Assembly: GCF_007830735.1 (NCBI RefSeq)
Contig: NZ_VLLN01000033.1
Span: 1-37,765, forward strand
Direction of reading: 5' to 3'
DNA from: Geobacter argillaceus
Lineage (GTDB): Bacteria > Desulfobacterota > Desulfuromonadia > Geobacterales > DSM-12255
Length of the DNA: 37,765 bases
Shown: positions 6,889 through 15,924 of the stretch, in pieces
How positions within the stretch are numbered: the stretch's first letter is position 1
Layout: the number at the start of each line of letters is the position of its first letter
Notes under the pieces: model-generated
Seen by the model: the letters and a program-made list of their open reading frames with translations, nothing else
Database searches by the model: none
What the model was told of the DNA's origin: nothing
Translations under genes and position numbers: made by a program

Positions 6889-8916
6889 CTACAGCCGCAG
6901 GGCTATCTTCTGCTGCCAACGCTCCTCTTCCGGGCGGAAGGGGGACGTCCGGTTCCGGCCGGCGTTTTTGGCCTGGTACAGGGCAACGTCAGCGGCGTGG
7001 ATCAGGGCATGGGCCGTGGTGCCGTCGTCCGGGAACGATGCGATGCCGATGCTTGCCGTGAGCCGGCCCCCCGGCAACATCTCTTCTCCTTTGAACGGCT
7101 CACGTTCAATCCCGTGGTGTATCCGTTCCGCAACGAACATCGCCTCCTCCTTGGAGGTGCCGGGTAGCAGGATGAAGAACTCTTCGCCGCCATAACGCGT
7201 GACCACGTCCATCTCCCGCACGCAGGAGCGGAGGATACGGGCGGTCTTCTTCAGGGCCGTGTCTCCATCCACGTGACCGCAGGTATCGTTGTAGCACTTG
7301 AAGTGGTCGAGATCGAGCATCATGACGGTCATTGGCTGGTCCTGGCGCCTGCAGCGGTTGAGTTCCTCGTGCATCCGCTTTTCCAGGTAGCGTCGGTTGT
7401 AGAGCTCGGTCAGCGGGTCGGTGATCGAGAGCTGCTCAAGGAGCTCCGTTCTGGTCATCTGGCGGGAGCGATGGATGATGGCTGCGGCGTGGCTGGTGAG
7501 CGTGGAGAGGATGTCCAGATCCTCCTTGACGAAAATCCGGTTGTCCCGCTTGTCCGAAAGGTTCAGGACCCCGAAGACATTGCCCTTGAAGGCGAGCGGC
7601 ACGCTGATGAACGATTTGGTCCGGAACCGGGGGCGATTGGTGGGCGCAACCCGGCCATCCCGCTCGATATCGTTCACCAGGAGCGGTTGGCCGCTGGCGG
7701 CGACCCGGCCGGCGATCCCTTCGCCCACGCGGAGCGGCAGGCTCCTGGCAATGGTGAGCCCCATGCGGAGGGCCGCCTCAATCCTCATGGCGACCCGTTC
7801 CTCGTCCAGCAGCATAATCGAGCCGCAGGTGGCGTCAAGGAGCTCGGCAGCCATCCGCAGGAGGGCATCAAGGAGTTCCTCCATGCTGTCCAGCAGGGCC
7901 AGTTCGCTGATCATGGCCATGAGGCGCTCCGACACCTCTCTTCTGTCGGTAAGTTCTTCCTCGCGCCGGAGCTGTCTGAGCCGAGCCGTGAGACGGTCGG
8001 CAAGAAGCTCCGCCAAGAGCTCCTCACCGTTGCGGAACTCCTTGGCGAGACAGAGCGCGATCCGTTGCCCGGTCCCTTCGCCGAAACAGATAGCGGTTCC
8101 CGCTGCTGCGGGGTGGTCGGGAAGGAGCAGGTTCAACTGCGCGGCGGAAAGCTGGGAAACCTTCTTCTGGTCGCGGAGGAGATGTTCCACTTTGGCGGCG
8201 GGGAGTATCGTTTCCGCCACGGGGGCACCCCAGGCGGTGCGGAGCGCATATTCCCGGCCACCGGGGAGCGGCTCCAGTATCGCCAGCGACGGGACGTCGA
8301 AAAGTATCCCCATGGCCTCGATAAAGGTGCTCAGGGCCTGCTCGGGGCCTGGTGCGTCGTCCAGGGCTGCAGCCACCGTGACGATCGCCTGCAACTCCAC
8401 CTGTGGGGCCGGGGCGGGGACGGCCTTGGCTTTCTTCGGTTGAGTGTTGATCAGGTCGAAGGCTATGCCGGCGGCAGTGCGTACTTGCTCTTCCGTGAGT
8501 ACCGGCAGCCTGGAGATGCGTTGCAGAATCTGATAGGAATCCCCGGCATTCTGACGGGAAAGCTCTTCCAGGTAGGAGAGGTTGATGGTACGGAGTCGGA
8601 CCCCCTTGCCGGTGAGGAACCATCCGGGTCGTGGCAACGGGATGGCAAAGCCGAGCAGGCCGAGGACGCAGTGGAACACGATGGGAGCCAGCTCCGGATG
8701 GAGGTCGCTGCGGCGCATGGCCGTCACCTTGCACGGACGACGACAGCCAAACCCTTGGCCTAGCGGATCGCACAGCTTGGTAAGCTTGGGCGGGAGGCCC
8801 GGTCGCAGCGACGGCTGGATGTGAATGGCCAGACTGAAGCCCGCCAGGTGCGGGTGCTCCCTGAGGGTGCCAAGTGTGGCCTGGTAATAGGCGTCTGGTG
8901 CCAACGAAGCCTTCAT
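6889..8916 (-). CDS. Diguanylate cyclase, PocR-like/GAF/GAF/GGDEF
   Basis: I start this at ATG 8916 behind GGGAGAGG (an upstream TTG would add 4 residues), giving 675 residues. The first ~140 residues contain 'GFGCRRPC' and 'HCVLGLLGFAIPL', resembling a degenerate PocR sensory domain. A weak GAF-like region (about 180-310) and a clear GAF (about 345-490, 'GSIMLLDEE' to 'VLNLSDK') follow. The GGDEF domain ends the protein, with the active-site GGEEF at residues 576-580. The inhibitory I-site RxxD (REMD) is intact five residues upstream. The enzyme should make c-di-GMP under product control. No membrane segment is seen, so it is probably a cytoplasmic sensor; the ligand is unknown. Confidence 0.93.
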   Translation of the reverse strand: MKASLAPDAYYQATLGTLREHPHLAGFSLAIHIQPSLRPGLPPKLTKLCDPLGQGFGCRRPCKVTAMRRSDLHPELAPIVFHCVLGLLGFAIPLPRPGWFLTGKGVRLRTINLSYLEELSRQNAGDSYQILQRISRLPVLTEEQVRTAAGIAFDLINTQPKKAKAVPAPAPQVELQAIVTVAAALDDAPGPEQALSTFIEAMGILFDVPSLAILEPLPGGREYALRTAWGAPVAETILPAAKVEHLLRDQKKVSQLSAAQLNLLLPDHPAAAGTAICFGEGTGQRIALCLAKEFRNGEELLAELLADRLTARLRQLRREEELTDRREVSERLMAMISELALLDSMEELLDALLRMAAELLDATCGSIMLLDEERVAMRIEAALRMGLTIARSLPLRVGEGIAGRVAASGQPLLVNDIERDGRVAPTNRPRFRTKSFISVPLAFKGNVFGVLNLSDKRDNRIFVKEDLDILSTLTSHAAAIIHRSRQMTRTELLEQLSITDPLTELYNRRYLEKRMHEELNRCRRQDQPMTVMMLDLDHFKCYNDTCGHVDGDTALKKTARILRSCVREMDVVTRYGGEEFFILLPGTSKEEAMFVAERIHHGIEREPFKGEEMLPGGRLTASIGIASFPDDGTTAHALIHAADVALYQAKNAGRNRTSPFRPEEERWQQKIALRL

Positions 8917-8939
8917 GGCCTCTCCCAATCCGTTGCCGT

Positions 8940-10322
8940 TTAAGCGGCTCCGCCGACGGTTATACCATCAATGAGCAGGGTCGGCTGGGCATCGGCTACC
9001 GGCACCCCCTGACCATCCTTGCCGCAGGTGCCGATGCCGAACCCCAGGTCGGTACCGACCATGGAGATCTTCTTCAGGACCTCGGGACCGTTGCCGGTCA
9101 TGGTCGCCCCCCGGACCGGCTCACCCAGCTGGCCGTTTTCGATCAGATACCCTTCCGACACCTCGAACATGAAGTCGCCGGTAACGGTATTCACCTGTCC
9201 GCCCCCCATCTTCCTGACGAACAGGCCGGAGGCGACAGACCTGACGATCTCTTCCGGCGGTGTGCTCCCCGGGGTGATGAGGGTGTTGGTCATCCGGACG
9301 ATCGGCTTGGCGTGGTACGATTCCCGCCGGCCGTTGCCGGTGGAGGCGCAGCCGTCCTTCATGGCGGTGAGGCGGTCGTACAGGTATCCCTTGAGGATGC
9401 CGTTTTCCACCAGCACCGTTTTCTGTCCCGCCACCCCCTCGCTGTCGAAAGGGAACGAGCCGCGGGCGTAGGGGATCGTGGCATCGTCAATCACCGTCAC
9501 CAGCGGCGAGGCCACCTGTTCGCCGACCTTGCCCCGATAAACCGATACGCCGCTCTGGACCAGGTCCGCCTCCAGGCCGTGGCCGACCGCTTCATGTACC
9601 ATGGTGCCGCCCGCCTCCGAGGAGAGCACCACCGGCATCAGACCGCCCGGTGCCTTGCGGGCCGAGAGCATCATGACCGCCCGCCGTGCCGCGGCAAGGG
9701 CGATCTCTTCGGGGCTCTTCTCGTTGAAGAGATCGAACCCGCGGCAGCCGCCCAGGGTCTCGTAGCCGGTCTGGATGACATCGTTGTCAGCGGCCACCAC
9801 CTGGGCGACGAAGAGTGTGCCGGTCCGCTCGCTTTCGGTGAATTCGCCGAAAGAGTTGGCCGTCTGGATACGGGCGACTCCGTCCCGGTACACCGACATC
9901 ACCTGCCTGACCCTGGCATCAAGCCCCCGCGCGGCCTGATCGGCCCGGCTGACCTGGGCTACCTTGTCCAGCAGGGGTACCGTTGAGGGAGGGATGGCGA
10001 TCGGCATGGCAACGCCGGTCTGCCTGGTCCCCATGGCGATGGGGGAGGTGAAGGCGTTTCCCTGTACCGCGCTGCTCACGGTTCTTGCCAGATCAAGGAG
10101 CGATACCTCGGTCACCTCGTTGGTGTAGGCGTAGGCGGTGCGCAGATCCGAGATCACCCGGATACCCACCCCCCGGTCGGTGGTCGCCAGGACCTTCTCG
10201 ATCTTGCCGTCTTCGCAGCTGATGAGGGTGGCGGTCCCTTCCTCGAAATAGATGTCGGCAAACTCGCCGCCGCCGGCCAATGCCTGGCGGAGTATCCGGC
10301 CGATGTCAAAGGTGTCGAGCAT
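8940..10322 (-). CDS. tldD: TldD metalloprotease subunit
   Basis: This 460-residue TldD-family protein carries the 'HEAVGHGLEAD' zinc site (HExxxH) and the glycine-rich 'GNGRRESY' and 'GFGIGTCGKDGQ' family segments. AAGGAG lies 9 bases before the ATG. TldD with TldE forms a heterodimeric protease that degrades unfolded peptides and matures some peptide natural products. tldE is not adjacent; the neighbours are a DUF4911 gene 13 bp upstream and the diguanylate cyclase 23 bp downstream. Confidence 0.95.
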   Translation of the reverse strand: MLDTFDIGRILRQALAGGGEFADIYFEEGTATLISCEDGKIEKVLATTDRGVGIRVISDLRTAYAYTNEVTEVSLLDLARTVSSAVQGNAFTSPIAMGTRQTGVAMPIAIPPSTVPLLDKVAQVSRADQAARGLDARVRQVMSVYRDGVARIQTANSFGEFTESERTGTLFVAQVVAADNDVIQTGYETLGGCRGFDLFNEKSPEEIALAAARRAVMMLSARKAPGGLMPVVLSSEAGGTMVHEAVGHGLEADLVQSGVSVYRGKVGEQVASPLVTVIDDATIPYARGSFPFDSEGVAGQKTVLVENGILKGYLYDRLTAMKDGCASTGNGRRESYHAKPIVRMTNTLITPGSTPPEEIVRSVASGLFVRKMGGGQVNTVTGDFMFEVSEGYLIENGQLGEPVRGATMTGNGPEVLKKISMVGTDLGFGIGTCGKDGQGVPVADAQPTLLIDGITVGGAA

Positions 10323-10335
10323 GGGTTGTGGCTCC

Positions 10336-10587
10336 TTACCGTGTCGGGAGTGGTGGGAACAGCTCGGTGAGGCTGATCTCGCCTCTGAGCGCCTCGACCA
10401 GGCCCGCCATGTCGTCGCTGAAGCCGGACGGCACGGTCAACTGGACGATCCCGGCCTTGTTGTCGAAGGTGCTGAGGGTCGACATCCCCTCGTACGCCTC
10501 CAGGATGAACTTGAGGAAGACCATCTCCCGTCGGTCGACCTGGAAGTAGCGCGTTAATGAAGTATAGCCGGTTTCGTTGTCGTGCAT
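10336..10587 (-). CDS. DUF4911 family protein
   Basis: An 83-residue protein from ATG 10587, 20 bp after arnD and 13 bp before tldD. It reads 'FQVDRREMVFLKFILEAYEGM' early (21 residues split by the start choice are not all needed) and 'LTVPSGFSDDMAGLVEALR' later, which matches the small DUF4911 family of Deltaproteobacteria. These have no known function. The start is uncertain because no Shine-Dalgarno precedes it, so it may depend on translation from arnD. Confidence 0.75.
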   Translation of the reverse strand: MHDNETGYTSLTRYFQVDRREMVFLKFILEAYEGMSTLSTFDNKAGIVQLTVPSGFSDDMAGLVEALRGEISLTELFPPLPTR

Positions 10588-10607
10588 ACTTAAAATCGAT
10601 TCGGGGC

Positions 10608-11510
10608 TCAGGCCCAGTCGCCCTGCACGGCCACGTTGCCGGCCCGGCCGGGAAGTTCTCCCATGGTCAGCGTGCAGGCCGGCGCATCCTTGCCGAATTC
10701 CGCCACCGCCTCGCCCAGGGTAACGAACCGTACTCCCCGGCTGGTAAGCCTTTCCAGAAGGGTTGTGAAGGTGTCGGCCATGGCCCACCCTTCCAGTTCG
10801 GCGTGGATGGTGTGGACATTCAACCCCGGTTGCACTCGGGACAGGTACAGGTCGTTGATGGTGGCGGCTGTGATGCCGTTCTCCCCCAGCAGTTCGTCCA
10901 TGGTCGGCCAGGTGGTGGGGATCTGCAGGGTGGTGAACCGGCGCCCCCCCATCACCGGGTAGAACGGAACGGTGCCCCGGCTGTCACTGCAGAAGCCGAG
11001 CCCCATGGCATCCTGTATCTCCAGCGAGTCGGGGGAGGCGGTCCATCCCGGGGCGGCAGTGGTGGTTGCCCGGCAACCGAAGATCTCCTGAAACAGGGCG
11101 CTCGCCTTGCCCAGTTCCATGGCCGTGACCGCTTTGGGGAGCCAGGGGAGGTAGTCATGCCACTTGACATGGTCCCAGCAGTGGATGCCGACCTCGTGCC
11201 CCAGTTCCGCGGTCCGGCGCAGGATCTGGGGAAAGGCGGACGCTATCTGGGGGGCCGGCAGAAGGGTGCCGTAGAGGAGCGTCTTCGGGCCGTAGATGGA
11301 GGGCGCCCTGGTGCGGAGCATCTTCCTGAGGAATCCCTTCCTAGTGAAGATGCGCCGGATCGCCTTCCCCGAGTTGTCGGGCCCCATGGAGAAGTAGAAG
11401 GTGGCCCTGATACCGAACCTGTCCAGAAGCTCCAGCAGGCGCGGCACGCCGTCACGGGTGCCGGCGTAGGTGTCGACGTCGATTTTCAGGGCAATGGTTG
11501 GCTGGGTCAT
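10608..11510 (-). CDS. arnD: ArnD deformylase (polysaccharide deacetylase family)
   Basis: The 300-residue protein has NodB-type metal ligands: 'KIDVDTYAGT' at the N-terminus, 'GHEVGIHCWDHVKWHD' (HxxxxH-like) in the middle and 'APGWTASP' after it. Length and motifs match ArnD (PmrJ), which deformylates undecaprenyl-phosphate-L-Ara4FN in the periplasmic membrane pathway for L-Ara4N lipid A. It follows the arnA dehydrogenase gene after a 37-bp gap filled by a GTAGGGGCG-type repeat. No good ribosome binding site is seen before ATG 11510. Confidence 0.93.
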   Translation of the reverse strand: MTQPTIALKIDVDTYAGTRDGVPRLLELLDRFGIRATFYFSMGPDNSGKAIRRIFTRKGFLRKMLRTRAPSIYGPKTLLYGTLLPAPQIASAFPQILRRTAELGHEVGIHCWDHVKWHDYLPWLPKAVTAMELGKASALFQEIFGCRATTTAAPGWTASPDSLEIQDAMGLGFCSDSRGTVPFYPVMGGRRFTTLQIPTTWPTMDELLGENGITAATINDLYLSRVQPGLNVHTIHAELEGWAMADTFTTLLERLTSRGVRFVTLGEAVAEFGKDAPACTLTMGELPGRAGNVAVQGDWA

Positions 11511-11517
11511 ATAAATC

Positions 11518-11550
11518 CGTAGCGCCCTGGGCGGGGTTCCCCCGCCCCTA
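11518..11550. repeat. GTAGGGGCG-type hairpin repeat at the arnA 3' end
   Basis: On the minus strand the repeat opens TAGGGGCGGGGGAACCCC and closes GGGCGCTAC. Its first TAG is the stop codon of the upstream arnA dehydrogenase gene. A related repeat supplies the trmFO stop at 28879. It fills nearly the whole gap before arnD. Confidence 0.65.
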
Positions 11551-12588
11551 CAGCAGGTGCTCGATCTTTTCCTTTTCTTCCACCAGGTAGAAGTCCAGGG
11601 TCTTGCGCAGGGCGTCGTCGATACTGGTGGTCGGTTCCCATCCCAGCCGTTCCTTGGCGTTCTTCACCGAAGGCACCCTGGTCAGCATGTCCTGGTACCC
11701 CTTACCGTAGAAGGTGCCGGAGGTCACCTCGATGATCTTGCAGTTGTCGGCCCTTTCCTTGTAGTCCGGATACTCCCGGACCAGGGCAAGGAGCTTTTCG
11801 GCCAGTTCCCTGACGGAGAGGTCGTTGGTCGGGTTGCCGATGTTGAAGATGCCGCTGTCCGCTACGCCGTTCTCGTTGGCGATGATCCGCATCAGGCAGT
11901 CGATGCCGTCCTCCACGAAGGTGAAGGAGCGGCGCTGGCTGCCGCCGTCCACCAGTTGGATCGGTTCGCCGGCCAGGATGTTGTAGAGGAACTGGGTGAG
12001 GACCCGGGAGCTTCCTTCCTTGGCTGTGCTGATGCTGTCCAGCTTGGGGCCGATCCAGTTGAAGGGGCGGAACAGGGTGTAGCGCAAGCCCTCATGGGCG
12101 CCGTAGGCGTAGATGACCCGGTCCAGCATCTGCTTGGCGCAGGAGTAGATCCAGCGCTCCTTGTTGATGGGCCCCAGCATGAGCGGCGAGCTCTCCTCGT
12201 CGAACTCACGGTCCGGGCTCATGCCGTAGACCTCGGAGGTGGAGGGGAAGATGACCCGTTTCTTGTACTTGACGCACTGACGGATGATTTTCAGGTTTTC
12301 TTCGAAGTCGAGCTCGAAGACGCGGAGCGGGTCCTTCACGTAGGTGACCGGCGTGGCGATGGCCACCAGCGGCAGCACCACGTCGCATTTCTTGATGTTG
12401 TACTCGATCCACTCCTTGTTGATGGTGATGTCCCCTTCCAGGAAGTGGAAGCGGGGATCGCCCAGGGAGCGCTCCAGCTTGTCGCAGGCCATGTCCAGGC
12501 CAAAGACTTCCCAGTCGGTGGTGGTGAGGATGCGGTGGGTGAGGGCGTTACCGATGAAACCGTTGACGCCTAGAATTAGTACTTTCAT
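11548..12588 (-). CDS. arnA: UDP-glucuronate decarboxylase/dehydrogenase (ArnA C-terminal half)
   Basis: These 346 residues match the C-terminal dehydrogenase domain of ArnA as an independent gene. It has the NAD-binding '[11 protein letters not shown]', the '[10 protein letters not shown]' strand and the catalytic Y-x3-K in '[10 protein letters not shown]'. The '[15 protein letters not shown]' segment holds the arginine used for decarboxylation in ArnA. It oxidatively decarboxylates UDP-glucuronate to UDP-4-keto-pentose, the first committed step of L-Ara4N synthesis. The ATG has AAGGAG 8-9 bases upstream. The formyltransferase half is a separate gene 206 bp upstream. Confidence 0.94.
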   Translation of the reverse strand: MKVLILGVNGFIGNALTHRILTTTDWEVFGLDMACDKLERSLGDPRFHFLEGDITINKEWIEYNIKKCDVVLPLVAIATPVTYVKDPLRVFELDFEENLKIIRQCVKYKKRVIFPSTSEVYGMSPDREFDEESSPLMLGPINKERWIYSCAKQMLDRVIYAYGAHEGLRYTLFRPFNWIGPKLDSISTAKEGSSRVLTQFLYNILAGEPIQLVDGGSQRRSFTFVEDGIDCLMRIIANENGVADSGIFNIGNPTNDLSVRELAEKLLALVREYPDYKERADNCKIIEVTSGTFYGKGYQDMLTRVPSVKNAKERLGWEPTTSIDDALRKTLDFYLVEEKEKIEHLL

Positions 12589-12794
12589 GTAACGTTCTCC
12601 TTGTTACGGCTTCGACGACGGGCAGTCAGGGTCGGAGGTTCGAGGTACGAGGAATGAGAATTTACTCCCTAAGAGCCCTCGCGCCCCGTTCCTCGTTCCT
12701 TTGAAGGCGCCGTTCACAAAGCCGCTTGGTTGTTATCTGCGTTTATCCGCGTTCATCTGCGGTTGTAAGTTGTCCAAATTCCCTGCCAATGGTT
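12589..12794. repeat. Repeat-filled gap between the two arnA halves
   Basis: This 206-bp gap contains no gene. It holds a direct/inverted cluster of 'GAGGTTCGAGGTACGAGGAA' and its complement-like 'CGTTCCTCGTTCC', plus a 'TATCTGCGTTTATCCGCG' / 'CATCTGCGG' stretch (about 12748-12772). The latter is a triplet-like CTGCG series found between genes in many bacteria. The gap falls exactly where enterobacterial ArnA has its inter-domain linker. Confidence 0.6.
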
Positions 12795-13706
12795 TCATGA
12801 AAAGCGGGCCGCTTCCAGATGTATCCGCTCGACGAATGCGGCCGCCGAGATCTCTTCGCCGGCCTCTTCCTGCAATGACCTGATCTCCAGCAGCCCCTCG
12901 CCGGTTCCCACCTGCAGCGGGGTCGTGGCAACGACCCGGCCCGGTTCGCCGCGTCCCTCGACCGGCCAGGCCTGCCAGATGATCACCTTGTGCCCGTCCA
13001 GGTGGGTGAAGGCGCCGGGATAGGGGTGGGTGACGCCGCGGATCAGGTTGTAGATCTGCACGGCGCTCCTTTTCCAGTCGATGAGGCCGTCCGCCGGCTT
13101 CCGGCCGCGGCAGTAGTTCCCGGCCGAAAGGTCCAGGGGGAGGCGCTTTGCTGTGCCGGCGACAAGCATTGCCCAGGAGCGGCCAATGACCGTCACGGCC
13201 GCCTCGGTCACCTTGGTGAAGACGTCAAAAGCGGTATCGGTGAAGTCGATGGCCACCTTTTCCCGGTCGACGATGTCGCCGGCATCCGGTTTCTCCACCA
13301 TGTAGTGCAGGGTGGCCCCGGTCTCGGTCTCGCCGTTGATCACGGCCCAGTTGACCGGCACCCTTCCCCGGTATCGGGGGAGGTAGGAGCCATGCAGGTT
13401 GAGGGCACCCTTGCTCGCCAACTCCAGCACTGCCGGCTTGATCATGTTCCGGTAGTAGAAGGAGAGGAGGAACTCCGGGGCGATCTCCTTGAGGCGGGCC
13501 ATGTTCTCCGGTTCGTTGATGTCGCTGGTGAGGTAGGGGATGCCGTGCGTTTCCGCCAGTTCCCGCACCGACTGGAACCAGATCTCCTCGGTCGGCGAAT
13601 CCTCGTGGGTGAAGATCAGCCGGATGTCGGCCCCCTGGCGGAGCAGTTCCTCCAGGCAGCGGTAACCGACGTTGTGATAGGCGCAGACGACGACCTTGTC
13701 ACTCAT
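12795..13706 (-). CDS. arnA: UDP-L-Ara4N formyltransferase (ArnA N-terminal half)
   Basis: The 303-residue stand-alone formyltransferase starts at ATG 13706, inside the end of arnC (overlapping ATGAGTGA). It has the catalytic Asn/His pair in 'NLHGSYLPRYRGR' and the Asp in 'KPDAGDIVD', as in the ArnA formyltransferase domain. It N-formylates UDP-L-Ara4N using 10-formyl-tetrahydrofolate. The C-terminal subdomain resembles methionyl-tRNA formyltransferases, but the context settles the role. Confidence 0.93.
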   Translation of the reverse strand: MSDKVVVCAYHNVGYRCLEELLRQGADIRLIFTHEDSPTEEIWFQSVRELAETHGIPYLTSDINEPENMARLKEIAPEFLLSFYYRNMIKPAVLELASKGALNLHGSYLPRYRGRVPVNWAVINGETETGATLHYMVEKPDAGDIVDREKVAIDFTDTAFDVFTKVTEAAVTVIGRSWAMLVAGTAKRLPLDLSAGNYCRGRKPADGLIDWKRSAVQIYNLIRGVTHPYPGAFTHLDGHKVIIWQAWPVEGRGEPGRVVATTPLQVGTGEGLLEIRSLQEEAGEEISAAAFVERIHLEAARFS

Positions 13707-14634
13707 TGTTGACTCCATGTACCTTGCGCACCACGTAGCGCGGCCGTCTCCTGACCTCCTGGTAGATCCTGCCCACATACTCGCCGACGATGCCGATGCC
13801 GAAGATGGTGATCCCCATGAAGAAGAAGAGGATGGCGAAGAGGGTGAATACTCCCTCTACCTCGGCACCGACGATGAAGCGGCGCACCAGAAGGAATATG
13901 GCGAAGGCCACGGCAAAGAGGGAGGTGAGCACCCCCATGAGTGCGAAGAGCTGGAGCGGCACCACGGAAAAGCCGGTCATCAGGTCGAAGTTGAGGCGGA
14001 TCAGCTTGTACAGGGAATACTTGCTCTCCCCCTCGGACCGCTCCGCATGGGCAACCGGTACCTCGGACGGGGAGGCGGCAAAGGTCTGGGCCAGGGCCGG
14101 TATGAAGGTGGTGGTCTCCTGGCAGCGGTTGATGTTGTCCACCACGTTGCGCCGGTATGCCCGCAGCATGCAGCCGTAATCGCTCATCTTCATGCCGGTC
14201 ATCTTGCGGGTGATGATGTTGACCATCATCGAGGCTGTCTTGCGGAAAAAGGTGTCCTGCCTTTTTTGGCGGATGCTCCCCACCACGTCGTGGCCCCGCT
14301 CCATTTCCGCCACCAGCTTGGGGATCTCTTCGGGCGGGTTCTGCAGGTCGGCGTCCAGGGTGATGACGATCTCGCCGCGGCTGACCTCGAAGGCGGCCAT
14401 GATGGCCATATGCTGGCCGAAGTTGCCGTTGAACTCCACCACCCGCACCTCCGGATGACGGGCCGCCAGCTCGGTCAGGATGGCCAGGGAGCTATCCCGG
14501 CTGCCGTCGTCGGTGAAGATGATCTCGAACGGTTTGGCCATCTGCTGCATGACCGGGTAGAGGCGGTCAAAGAGGCTGGCCAGGTTGCCTTCCTCGTTGT
14601 AGACCGGGATGACGATGGAGATGTAGGGGGTCAT
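13699..14634 (-). CDS. arnC: ArnC glycosyltransferase
   Basis: This 311-residue family 2 glycosyltransferase has 'TLDADLQNPPEEI' (DxD) and 'DDGSRD' motifs. Two C-terminal hydrophobic helices lie at about residues 230-290. It matches ArnC, which moves L-Ara4FN from UDP to undecaprenyl phosphate on the inner face of the membrane. It starts within the arnB stop (ATGA overlap) and ends overlapping the arnA formyltransferase start, so arnB-C-A is a coupled unit. Confidence 0.92.
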   Translation of the reverse strand: MTPYISIVIPVYNEEGNLASLFDRLYPVMQQMAKPFEIIFTDDGSRDSSLAILTELAARHPEVRVVEFNGNFGQHMAIMAAFEVSRGEIVITLDADLQNPPEEIPKLVAEMERGHDVVGSIRQKRQDTFFRKTASMMVNIITRKMTGMKMSDYGCMLRAYRRNVVDNINRCQETTTFIPALAQTFAASPSEVPVAHAERSEGESKYSLYKLIRLNFDLMTGFSVVPLQLFALMGVLTSLFAVAFAIFLLVRRFIVGAEVEGVFTLFAILFFFMGITIFGIGIVGEYVGRIYQEVRRRPRYVVRKVHGVNNE

Positions 14635-15794
14635 TTCCGGTGCCTCGCGATTACGTCTTTCACCGCTGCCACCACGTCCTGCGCGTCATCCATGGTCATC
14701 TTCGGGAACAGGGGAAGCGACAGTATCCGGTCGGAGGCGTAGTCGGCATTGGGGAGTGAGCCCGGGACAACCGGCAGATTCTCCCTGTACCAGGCGTGAT
14801 GGTGGATCGCCTTGTAGTGGAGACCGCTGCCGATGTTCAGTTGCTTCAGTTCGGTCATGAACTGGTCCCGGTCGATGGTGAGCCGCTCGATCCGCACCAG
14901 CGGCGTATAGAGGTGCCAGGCATGGCGCTGCTCGTAGGGCGCCAGGGCGGGGAGGGCCAGTTCGGCCACATCGGCGAACGTCTGGTTGTAGAATTCGGCG
15001 ATGGCGGTCCGTTTGGCGATGAAACCGTCCAGCTTTGGCAGCTGGTGAATGCCCAGCGCCGCCTGGATGTCCATCATGTTGTACTTGAAGCCGGGGAGCA
15101 TGATGTCGTAGTTGGGGGTGCCGCTGGCGGCGAAGCGCTTCCATGCCTCCCGGCTCATGCCGTGAAACTTGAGGAGCGAGATCTCTTCGGCCAGGGACTC
15201 GTCCTTGGTGCAGACCATCCCCCCTTCGCCGGTGGTGATGTTCTTGTTGGGGTGGAAGGAGAAGATGGAGATGGTGGGGAGCGAGCCGATGCGGCGCCCC
15301 TTGTATTCGGTACCGGCTGCGTGGGCCGCGTCCTCGATGATGGTGAGACCGAACTCCCCGGCCAGGGCGAGAAGCGGGTCCATGTCGCATGCCTGGCCGG
15401 CAAAGTGGACCGGGATGACGGCCCTGGTCCGCGGAGTGACCTTTTCGCGAACCTTTGCCACATCGATGTTCAGGGTACCCGGTTCGATGTCCACCAGAAC
15501 CGGCGTGCCGCCGCAGAGGATGATCATGCTGACCGTGGAGGCAAAGGTCATGGGGGTGGTGATGATCTCGTCACCCGGCTTGATGTTCAGGGCCAGGAGC
15601 GTCAGGTGCTCGCCGGCCGTGGCCGAGCTGAGGGGGACGGCAAAGGGGGCTCCCACGTAACTCTTGAATGCCTCCTCGAACCGCTTGACCTTGGGGCCGG
15701 TGGTGATCCAGCCGGACCTGAGGGAGTCGACAACCTCGTTGATTTCGTCGTCGTCAATGGTTGGGGTGGAAAAGGGGAGAAAATCTTTGCGCAC
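14631..15794 (-). CDS. arnB: ArnB UDP-L-Ara4O aminotransferase
   Basis: The 387-residue PLP enzyme starts at GTG 15794 behind a strong AGGAGGT site. The PLP lysine is in 'SFHPNKNITTGEGG' and the cofactor aspartate region reads 'IIEDAAHAAG'. This is the DegT/DnrJ/EryC1 family, and the arn context makes it ArnB, which converts UDP-4-keto-pentose to UDP-L-Ara4N with glutamate. A sigma70-type promoter lies ~25 bp upstream of the ribosome binding site. Confidence 0.94.
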   Translation of the reverse strand: MRKDFLPFSTPTIDDDEINEVVDSLRSGWITTGPKVKRFEEAFKSYVGAPFAVPLSSATAGEHLTLLALNIKPGDEIITTPMTFASTVSMIILCGGTPVLVDIEPGTLNIDVAKVREKVTPRTRAVIPVHFAGQACDMDPLLALAGEFGLTIIEDAAHAAGTEYKGRRIGSLPTISIFSFHPNKNITTGEGGMVCTKDESLAEEISLLKFHGMSREAWKRFAASGTPNYDIMLPGFKYNMMDIQAALGIHQLPKLDGFIAKRTAIAEFYNQTFADVAELALPALAPYEQRHAWHLYTPLVRIERLTIDRDQFMTELKQLNIGSGLHYKAIHHHAWYRENLPVVPGSLPNADYASDRILSLPLFPKMTMDDAQDVVAAVKDVIARHRK

Positions 15795-15823
15795 CGGCTG
15801 ACCTCCTATTCTAATAAACGACT

Positions 15824-15852
15824 TTTATCGCACAAAAGGTATGCAATGACAA
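15824..15852 (-). promoter_or_regulatory. Sigma70-type promoter of arnB-C-A-A-D
   Basis: On the minus strand a -35 TTGTCA (15847-15852) and a -10 GATAAA (15824-15829) are separated by 17 bases. Transcription would begin near 15816, giving a ~22-base leader to the arnB GTG. No PmrA-type repeat was recognised next to it. Confidence 0.5.
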
Positions 15853-15924
15853 TATGTTTACACAATCAGGCTGCACGGCCGGGCTGAAAAACGGCCGCGG
15901 AGGCGGAGCCATTCAGGGCGCCAG

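Noticed and set aside
12640-12772. CRISPR-like array in the arnA gap
   Set aside because: The repeated units are short, degenerate and lack regular spacers; they are ordinary intergenic repeats.
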